Origin: Typhlomys cinereus
Lineage: Eukaryota; Chordata; Mammalia; Rodentia; Platacanthomyidae
DNA length: 64,000 nt
Assembly (NCBI GenBank): GCA_023101885.1
Contig: JALPQD010000394.1
Coordinates: forward strand, 124,001 to 188,000
Reading direction: 5' to 3'
The notes below the pieces were generated by a model, which did not search any database, had not been told where the DNA came from, and worked only from the letters and a program-made list of their open reading frames with translations. Of this stretch, positions 56,784-64,000 are shown in pieces. The position numbers and the translations under genes are program-made. The number at the start of each line of letters is the position of its first letter. Position 1 is the first letter of the stretch.

Positions 56784-58140
56784 CATGACTGGCTGGCAGA
56801 AGCTGGAGACGCTTAGGTCAGTGCAGACATCATGGAGGCCAAGAAACAAATTGCAAACTTTCAGAGCAGACTCCTAGTGGAATCAGGGCAGGACTAAACA
56901 ACCTCAAGGCCCCCCCCCTTTCACATGACTTCCTTCAGCAAGACTTTACCCATAAAGTTTACATAACATTCCAAAATGTCAACTAAGGATTCAAACAAAT
57001 GAGCCAGTGAAGAAAAACTCACATTCAAACCATGACGCCATCACATTGCAGTAATAAGAGTTGGAGGTATGTATCCTTTCAGCTGGGGACACTTGAATTC
57101 CACAGGCCATGTCTTCATACTTGAAATGTCTTTACCATGATTATAGATAAATGTGTTTAATCAAATAAATTAAATGATTGAAAATCTTGCTCAAATACCA
57201 ATAATCACAAGGCAGATAGTCTTTGACCAATGTACCTGAACTAAGTAGTCCTTTTTCCTTGTAATCAATAATTTTAATGTTTAAAGCTAAAGTATTTTGT
57301 GCACTTTCCTGCTTTAGCTTATAAAATATGTGCTTGTCTTCCTGCAGTTAGACATAAATGACCTTGGGAAACAAATTAATATACTTTGAAATGTCACAGT
57401 GAGTCTCAGTGGATAAGGACACTTTCCTTGAAAATATGAGAACTTAAGTTCAGAGACGCTGCACCTGAGAAAATGCTGGATTGGCATGATAGCCTGCCTG
57501 TAATCCTAGCTTTCTGCACTCAGCCCCAGGAGATCCCTAGATCAAGCTCCACAGCTAGATTATCCAATTCTATGAGTTCTGATTTCAATAAGTCAGGTAG
57601 AAAGCATTCAAAGAAGACACCCTTTATCATTATTGACCCCCATGTGTGAGACACATACACACATACAAAAAGTAAAAAAAAATCAAAATGGATTATATTT
57701 TGAATGAAACCAAGATATTGTCTAATGGGAAAGTTCAGAATTTCCATCTAATCTCACTAATTAATATTCTTATATGCTTCACTGCATTTCCTTTTAATCT
57801 GTAAAATGTTTAATATTTCCTGTGGATAATGTTGAGGGCTTCGCTGTAGCATGATAACTGATCTAGTGTGTCATTTTAGATTGATTCAGTTTGTATTGTG
57901 TTTTGAATATTAGTATGATGACAAAAGGAAAAACAGTGTGTGGAGAATAACTAATAAACAATACTGTGTTTAATTTGGTTTTGCCTTCAGTGTCAAGGAA
58001 CAGAGGTGGGAAACTGAAGTAGACTGCACTTCTTGCCCTGGTGGGTGGAGACAAGGAAATTCGAGAGGAGGACAAAAAGGAGATAGAAGCAATCCTGGAT
58101 GATTTCTGAAGTCATCCTTGGCTTTCCTCAGGTACACATG

Positions 58141-58146
<6 letters not shown>

Positions 58147-58204
<58 letters not shown>
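58147..58204. repeat. (CT)n(CA)n microsatellite
   Basis: An uninterrupted CT run to about 58183, then a CA run to 58204. Confidence 0.93.
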
Positions 58205-58205
<1 letters not shown>

Positions 58206-58339
58206 TTGAGGTACTAAGGTGCTGAGGCACCCCCCACACAACACGGCAGGTCCCCCTGACTCCCCGCCCCATCATCCCCTGAGTGTCTTGGACGTGATGT
58301 CACACCTTGGGTTTAAGACTAGACTAACTCGCCGGTGGG

Positions 58340-58423
58340 GCCAGTCTGATATTTAAGGAAGGCTGGGGCTCTTCTGAGGGCCTGTGGCTTAATGTCCCTT
58401 GTGGCAGGTGTACTGGGATACTC
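58340..58423 (+). promoter_or_regulatory. Possible TATA-type promoter of the homeobox relic
   Basis: 'gatatttaagg' at 58348-58358 resembles a TATA box and lies about 70 bp before the first ATG (58424) of the DUX-like frame. The setting is GC-rich. No expression evidence is available, and such a motif is common by chance. Confidence 0.25.
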
Positions 58424-59850
58424 ATGGTACACCGCATGTGCAGTCTGCAAATGGAGGCCAAAGGGCACAGTGGCAGAGGCTGCGTGCCAAGGCAATCCCA
58501 ACATAGGAAGGTGTTTTGGCAGCCCGAGCAAAAGAGAGCGCTAGAAGCAGCTTTCAAGCAGAACCTCTATGCAGGGATCATCGTCCTGGAGCAACTGGCT
58601 TGGAGCACTGTAAGTGTCTGAGTCTTGTATCCAAACATGGTTTCAGAAACAAAGACAGCAGACAAGCCCATGAGGGCACAGGACACAGGACCCAAGGGGC
58701 TGCTCTGTAGAAGGATGCTGGCAGATTACCCAAGAGCCTGGCAACTGGGACCCATGAGGCAACAAGCTACAAGGAAGGTGAGTCCGCACCCACATTTCTG
58801 TGCCTCCCTGACTGAAGCTTTCCATACAGACCCAGCCACATTTGGCTTTTGCTGTCATGGAAAAACTGGCCAGAAAGACGGGCCTGCCGGAGGACAGGAT
58901 CCAGATATAGTTCCAAAACCAAAGAGCCAGACACCCAGATCCCAACAGTGTGGCCCATAGGGCGCCTTCCCCTGCTCTGGGCCCCGCAGCTGCAGGGGCA
59001 CCACTGACTCACCTGTAGCTTTCTTATGCGGCCCCATGACCTAAGACCCATCCTTGCCACACTGAGCTTTGCACTGGGCTGCTGGGGACTCCCCCTTAAG
59101 TCCCAGAGCCAGGCCACAGCCTCCATGAAGACCTTCTGTACACTATCTTCACTTGCGCCCCAGGCCCGCCTGCCTGCTCCTCCCCTGCAAGGTGCCACAG
59201 GACCCTTCCATGGCCCCATGGAGTTCTTCTCTGCACAAGCCCTTCTGCGTATCCCCTGTGCTTTACTAGGCATGCTGCTGCACATGCTCGCCGGCCCCAC
59301 TCAGGCCACATGCCAGCCTTTGGCTAGGGCACCACCCACAATTCTGGGCCAAGACTGCCCCTCTCTGACTGACCCACTTTCCCACTGTACCCCAAGGGAG
59401 ACCTTCCAGGGGCTGCCTTCTGCAAGACTGGGACTCAGCTGGCAGTACCACAGGGAGGAAGCCCTCGGTGAGAGCAGCTCAGAAAGCTGCTCTCTTCTGG
59501 CGACCACCTGCTACCACCTGTTAGGGCACACTGCCATGAAAGGTGGGCAGCCACCACTGTCAGCACCAGAAACCCCTCTCTGGGACCTCCTGGAACAGTT
59601 GCTGTCCAAGCTTGGCTCCTTCCAGCAGCTGCAGCCTTGCTACAGGAAGGTGCAGGGGAAGAGAGCCGCCCCTCACCCTGGACTAATTTCAGGGCCTGCT
59701 TGACATGCTGTGAAGCAGTACCAGAAGCAGCACCAGCACCAGCAGAAGCAGCGGTGGAGGCAGCAGCAGGGCTGCATTTGGCGGCCCAGTAGAAGCTCGC
59801 CTCAACCAGTCTCAGAGGGTGAGGAGGCGCAGAGACATGAACCTTGATTA
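58424..59850 (+). pseudogene. DUX-type double-homeobox pseudogene (intronless)
   Basis: Homeodomain 1 (about 58496-58675) reads RKVFWQPEQKRALEAAFKQN, then LYAGI and EQLAWSTVSV. One extra base near 58619 shifts the frame, and helix 3 follows as ESCIQTWFQKQRQQ. Homeodomain 2 (about 58790-58940) reads ASLTEAFHTDPATF and, in another frame, EKLARKTGLPEDRIQI, a TAG at 58908-58910 in place of the invariant Trp, then FQNQRARHP. A long open frame (59026-59703) carries PLWDLLEQLLSKLGSFQQLQP, like the C-terminal LLxxLL segments of DUX proteins. No introns interrupt it. DUX factors switch on early embryonic genes; this copy is broken in both DNA-binding domains. Confidence 0.75.
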
Positions 59851-60691
59851 GCACAGGCCAGCTGGGGAACACACAGAGGCCAATGAAGGCCCAGAGAACC
59901 AAAGCAAGGGGAGCTGGAGAGAGCCCACAAGCAGATGGCACATGCAGCTCCCAGGCTCATTTCTCTGGACCAACTCACCCTCGCTGCCTTCACAGGCAAA
60001 CCCAGCAGAGCCAGAGAGCTCCCAACTGACCCAGGAGCCCAGGTGCCTCCAGCCCAGTGAGGCTGTGGTGCTTCCAGAACCTGGGGCAATGGAGCAAAAG
60101 ACAGGAGTCTGGAAAGCCTTGAGAATGTTTTTCGCAGAACTGGGATACCACATCACTCTGACTTCTAGCAAGGGACCTGACTCAGTGGATCATCCATTAT
60201 CTACCTGCAAAGAACACTTTTCTGGGCAAGAAGTTTCAGGACCACGGCTGATCAGGCACAGTACCCCATGGGGAACATATCCAGTAACTCGGGCCGGCTA
60301 AAGACGGATTGGAATCCATTTGGAAACATAGGCCATGTCCCTCTCCCTCCCGCACATCCGCACACCGCCTCTCCCCCTGTGACTCCTCCCATTCCCTGTG
60401 GTGGAAATGATGAGGATCAATTTCCACAGAAATGCCCCTAACAAATGCCCTAAACAAAATGCACGTCCATCCTAATCCTCCCACTGCTCCTTCTATTCCC
60501 TGGGTCTCCTCCTAGTGCTTCCCACTCACCTTCTCCATGACAGCCATTGGCCTGTGATGAACTCTGACTAGTCACCTGCAAGAAACTTGTGCTCAGAAAA
60601 GGTCTTCCTCCTGGTGTCCCCTGTCTAAAGAAGTTGAAAACTTTTTCTAATGTTTACCATGGCAACCATCTAAGAAGTTCACATCCTCTTC
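59851..60691. other. GC-rich sequence after the homeobox relic
   Basis: No family recognised. A 119-codon frame at 59942-60301 (+) and overlapping antisense frames have no motifs I can name. 60300-60690 shows no frame of interest. It may be 3' sequence of the same relic. Confidence 0.3.
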
Positions 60692-61097
60692 TGTAACAGT
60701 CTCAGGGGCCCATGGAGACCTTTGGGGGTGGGGACAAGCTGGCACGGGGTTAATGCCACAGACCCCTAAAGTCAGGTGAGTGGCAAAGCAGGTTCTCAGG
60801 CTCTCAGGCTCCCAGACTTGTTTATTATAAAAATCGAGCTGCTTATATACACCACCCAACCTCCCAGAAGTCTCAGTATGAGCTTTGCTGAGTCATCCTG
60901 ACTGGATTAGTCCTCTCAGCCAGGCGGTTTGACGTCAGCACCAGGCATGGCAGCAGATATAGCTAGGGGAAGTTTCATTCGTTCGTGCAGCCCATACAAA
61001 TCATCCCTGAGTGACAGGCTCCCCAGGTGGAGGTATTGTAAGTAATAGTTGATCAGAGACCTTAATACAGGCCTGCCTGGTCCATTCCTCCTACATA
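60692..61097 (-). mobile_element. 3' LTR of a class II endogenous retrovirus
   Basis: On the minus strand it runs from TGTAGGAGG (61097) to TGTTACA (60692). It holds TATATAAGC (complement at 60842-60850) and AATAAA 14-20 nt later (60825-60832), the compact TATA/poly(A) layout of class II LTRs. A purine-rich stretch (AAAAAGGATGG) directly precedes it at 61100-61112. The 5' LTR lies outside the window. Confidence 0.75.
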
Positions 61098-61775
61098 TCC
61101 ATCCTTTTTATTTATTTTGACAGCCAGTGGGAGCCAGAGTTCTTTGCTCTGACCTTGTTGACCCCGCCTCAAAGGGCTGTCCAGCATTACAGACCGTGCC
61201 TGTCTGAGGTTGTCCTGTTTCACAGGATCTTACCCATCATTGGCTACTGGGCCTCGAAGGACCTCACCCCTGGAAGGCATGTCAGGATATGTGGATAGTA
61301 GAATGGACCAAGGCCTCACAAATCTCTGCAATCCAAGCTCAAACCATGTCCCTAAGGGTGCCATGGCTTGGATGTTCAAGGGCTGTAAGTATCTGTAGCA
61401 TGGTCTTATTAATGGAGCACCTCAAGGGCTGTAAGTATCTGTAGCATGGTCTTATTAATGGAGCACCACTGAGAGATGTGCTGAAGGAAATACTTAAGCA
61501 ACATAATTAATAAAGAACAGTTTCTCCTATGATAACCTAAGTTACAATCCATGAAAAATTAAAATCAAGTGAGAAAACAATGAAAGAAAACTTACAATCT
61601 AATAGAAAAACAATTGTGATTGAAATAGAACATAAGTAGCTAACGTCTTAGATGTTACCAAAATTTTTTTGAGTATGCATACATGTATTTAAAAACGACA
61701 TGCCCCCCCCCCCAAAAAAAATCAGTGCACAACAGAAAGAAAAAAAATATTGACATGGCCACAGATTTACTCATT
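61098..61775 (-). other. Retroviral 3' internal region without envelope
   Basis: 680 bp between the integrase end and the LTR. No envelope motif was seen in any minus-strand frame. A 46-bp direct duplication sits at 61376-61467, and a C10A8 run at 61702-61719. Confidence 0.55.
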
Positions 61776-62555
61776 TTATGAATCTGGTTCCCGGGAAGGC
61801 TTCACAATCTCTGTTGCTGGTCTTACATCTCGAGCTGGCACCCGTATTGGCAAAGTGGAATCCTGAGGGAAGACACAAGCAAGTCCTCGACCCTGGGTTA
61901 ATAAGGGAGCGGGTCCCTGCCATAGCAACGTGACGGGGTCCTTCCATTGGACAAGAGGCAGGGGGTTATTGCGAGGCAGAAAAGGCCAGTGTTTATAAGC
62001 AGGGGTTAGTCCTGAATCATCAAAAGTGAGGAAGTTAAGGTGAAACAGGGCCTCTGTCACAGCCAAGTGTGGGTCACATTTGGATTCAGGGGATGTGACC
62101 TTTGCCAAAAAGCCCTTTAAGGTTTTGTTGGATCTTTCCACAATGGCTCGTCCCTGTGGGTTATAGTGGATGCCAAAGGTGCGACTAATTTTCCATGAGG
62201 CTATAAAGGAGCCAAATTGTTGGGAAGCATATGCAGGTCCATTGTCAGTCTTTAGTGCTTAAGGTACACCCATAACCAACATGGCAGATTTTAGGGCTTT
62301 AATAGCATGGGATGCCTTTTCTTCTGTAAGCACTATTGCATACACGAAAGAGGAACAAGTATCCACTATGACATGAACATATTTTAGGTTCCCAAAGGGG
62401 AAATGGTAACATAAGTAAGGCAAGGTAGGATGAGCTAAGAGAACATCATCCATACAGTGAACAAATAAAATATCTTGGGGAATATTGCAAAGTGCCTCCC
62501 CAACATAAAGCTGACAGATGGTAGGACTATTTTTCATGCCTTGAGGGAGGACAGT
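61776..62555 (-). pseudogene. Endogenous retroviral integrase (broken)
   Basis: In sense order: the start of the catalytic core (KYVHVIVDT, 62400), a stop after the VMGVP segment (62257-62259), then KTDNGPAY, and the IVERSN helix near 62130. The three acidic positions of the DDE triad are still recognisable. The C-terminal DNA-binding part (WKDPVTLLWQGPAPLL, LACVFPQD, VPARDVRP) is open at 61776-62141. It resembles betaretrovirus/IAP-type integrases. An in-frame stop and frame changes inactivate it; the upstream zinc-binding part is altered. Confidence 0.78.
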
Positions 62556-62904
62556 CCATTGATACCTCTGGGCTGGTCTTTGTATATTGGGCTCTTAAAC
62601 TGTAAATGCAAAGCAATCCCTATGCTAGGGTGCCAAGGGAATTTGGAAGAAGCAATCTGGAATTACTATATGGTAGGAGGGCAGTGGCAGGCCAGCCTGA
62701 GTAGTCCCCATCTTTTCCATTCATTAATTGATTGTTCTCAGGTCCTCTAGGAGCCTATAATGACTTGACCTTTTCTTGATAACAAATATGGGAGTCTTGT
62801 CCCTACTGGTCGAGGGTTCTAAATGTCCGAGTTCAAGATGTTCCTCTATTAATTCCTTAAGGGCAACCAATTTGGGTTCAATTATTGGCCACTGCTCCAC
62901 TCGG
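62556..62904 (-). pseudogene. Reverse transcriptase remnant with large deletion
   Basis: Only the N-terminal RT stretch is visible ([26 protein letters not shown], 62780-62870), followed within about 150 bp by sequence leading to integrase. The polymerase active-site region and RNase H are gone, a deletion of well over 1 kb relative to a normal pol. Confidence 0.7.
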
Positions 62905-63330
62905 ATGTCAAGTGTATGGGATCAGGTATCCGTTTAGATGATTGCTCATGATGGGCAGATTTGAGGATGTATGGCCTGAAAGGCCAACCTTATCATCAAA
63001 GGAGGCTCGGTAGTCTGTGGTAAGGACAACACCCATATCTTGTAGAATATCCCTTCCCCAGAGGTTATGAGGGATATCAGCAACAATCAGGGAGAAGGAG
63101 CCTTGATTACCATCTAAGTCCTTCCAGTGAATGGGACAAATTGTAGCCTGAGTCAATTGTTGTCCTCCTACCCCACTAATAGAGGGGCCTGGTTTGAGTT
63201 TCCAATGGGGAAACCTGTGTTCTTCAATCTCAGTAAGGATGGTGACATCGGCCCTGTGTCCACCAGTCCCTTAACTGGAATACCATCAAGGTATACAGTA
63301 GTCATAGGAGAATGGAAAAATGGGCAAAGT
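62905..63330 (-). pseudogene. Endogenous retroviral aspartic protease remnant
   Basis: The active-site triplet LVDTG is visible (complement at 63252-63262), followed by PMSPS where Ala-Asp is usual. The flap/second-half section reads FSLIVADIPHNLWGRDILQDMG, typical of class II retroviral proteases. An open stretch covers 62908-63156; the frame is not continuous with the DTG part. Confidence 0.7.
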
Positions 63331-63369
63331 CCAGAATACCTTAGGATGACATCTGTCCCCTTTTATTAA

Positions 63370-63560
63370 TGGGGCTGAGGGGTGCCCTGCTGAGAGTTTA
63401 AATTAGCCTTGGCATTCTGCTGGACATTAGAAAGCTGTGAGTGGCAGTTGCAAGCCCAATGTAATCCCTTGTTACATTTTGGGCAGCAGGTCTGGGGATG
63501 GGTATTGGAGCAGTCCCTCCAGAGGTGAATTGTCCCAGCAAGCATGGTCGGCGAGGCACG
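63370..63560 (-). pseudogene. Gag nucleocapsid remnant: one zinc knuckle
   Basis: One CX2CX4HX4C zinc knuckle is readable (CPKCNKGLHWACNC, complement around 63440-63487), then a Gln/Asn-rich tail. It lies directly upstream of the protease, as in gag-pro of betaretroviruses. The companion first knuckle is not clear. Confidence 0.65.
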
Positions 63561-64000
63561 CTAGAGCCCTGATGTGCCCTCCTCCTTTCTTTCTCCTTGC
63601 CCTCCGGCAGCCGGGAAGCATGTGTATGCACTCCCACTGCTGCAGTGGCTGCCCGGGCTCTGAACCTCCACATCCTTGAGCCGTGCATGGTGGGTGAAAG
63701 CGCAAGCACCAAGCGGGGAAGATGGGCGGTGTGCTCTGGAGCCTCCTGGCCCACAGCTTCTGCACACTCCTCATAGGGGAGGTGAGCAGCAGAAAGTTGA
63801 TATTAGAAGCTCCTACACTGTGGGCTCCTTACAGTGTGAGGGGAGGTTGCCCATTTTACTAAAGACCAGAGACAAGACTAAAGAGGAACAGATGAGACAA
63901 GGAATGTATCGAACCCAAATGTCTTGTGCTTTGTGGGGAACTTCCATGGTTCTTAGGCCACGGCGGTATGCCCACACGGTGTCTCCAGAGGAGGAGGGTC
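63561..64000 (-). pseudogene. Gag/leader remnant of the same retrovirus
   Basis: The minus-strand ATG at 63854 begins MGNLP (Gly-2 as in myristoylated Gag) and stops after about 14 codons. Upstream, 63855-64000 looks like the untranslated leader. Most of gag between this start and the zinc knuckle is missing; 63561-63780 cannot be assigned. The element continues past the window edge. Confidence 0.4.

Larger units (their letters stand above)
56541..58423. other. Intergenic region with dispersed repeat and microsatellites
   Basis: 56630-57040 is the second copy of the repeat at 54770-55115, split by a poly(A) run of about 42 at 56741-56782. 57380-57660 has SINE-like traces ('cctgtaatcctagctttctgc'). 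(CT)n then (CA)n occupy 58147-58204. From 58240 the base composition becomes GC-rich ahead of the homeobox relic. Confidence 0.45.

Noticed and set aside
58612..58620. GTAAGT inside homeodomain 1 as a splice donor
   Set aside because: The homeodomain continues directly after it with the right number of residues (one extra base), so it is a frameshift, not an intron.
59435..59941. 168-codon minus-strand frame, Ala/Ser-rich
   Set aside because: Antisense to the DUX-like relic and to a CAG/CAC-rich stretch; no family motif.

Overview
The window looks like nuclear DNA of a rodent. It carries many L1 copies whose ORF2 is clearly rodent-like, tRNA-derived SINEs ending in the murine-type 'ctctccagcc' motif, B4-like composite SINEs, long TG/CA/CATCC microsatellites and a defective betaretrovirus-like endogenous retrovirus. 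From memory of their L1 proteins and UTRs, the L1s do not look like Mus or Rattus. No species is claimed.

From about 1 kb to 56.5 kb on the + strand I read the 3' part of one large gene, or gene relic, related to MIA2/cTAGE5. Short exons with AG/GT borders recur in tandem: a 123-bp exon 'A' (once), a 53-59 bp exon 'B' (seven copies) and a 222-235 bp proline-rich exon 'C' (five copies plus one decayed). A and B start in phase 1, B ends in phase 0, C starts in phase 0 and ends in phase 1, so each B+C pair is a symmetric cassette of about 94-98 codons. The order is B1 C1, B2 C2, B3 (C missing), B4 C3, B5 (C missing), A, B6 C4 (C4 has a 1-base deletion), B7 C5, C6 (decayed), then a putative terminal exon with a stop at 56431-56433 and AATAAA at 56535. 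The introns are themselves duplicated; two blocks (about 23846-25180 and 25975-27290) are very alike.

The introns are loaded with minus-strand L1s: 1-966, 4233-7135, 14585-21006, 21007-23845, 27600-33925, 34421-40127 (nested), 43949-45850 and 50957-51893. The copy at 27600-33925 has two uninterrupted ORFs (356 and 1274 codons) and a CpG-rich repeated 5'UTR. Several L1s show clear histories: target-site duplications, 5' inversions and nested insertions. The two C exons that should follow B3 and B5 are missing exactly where L1-rich blocks sit.

Downstream of the gene, 58424 to about 59850 holds a decayed intronless DUX-type double-homeobox gene. It has a frameshift in homeodomain 1, a stop replacing the invariant Trp of homeodomain 2, and a DUX-like C-terminal leucine motif. 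The last 3.3 kb is a minus-strand, internally deleted class II endogenous retrovirus with its 3' LTR at 60692-61097; its 5' LTR lies beyond the window.
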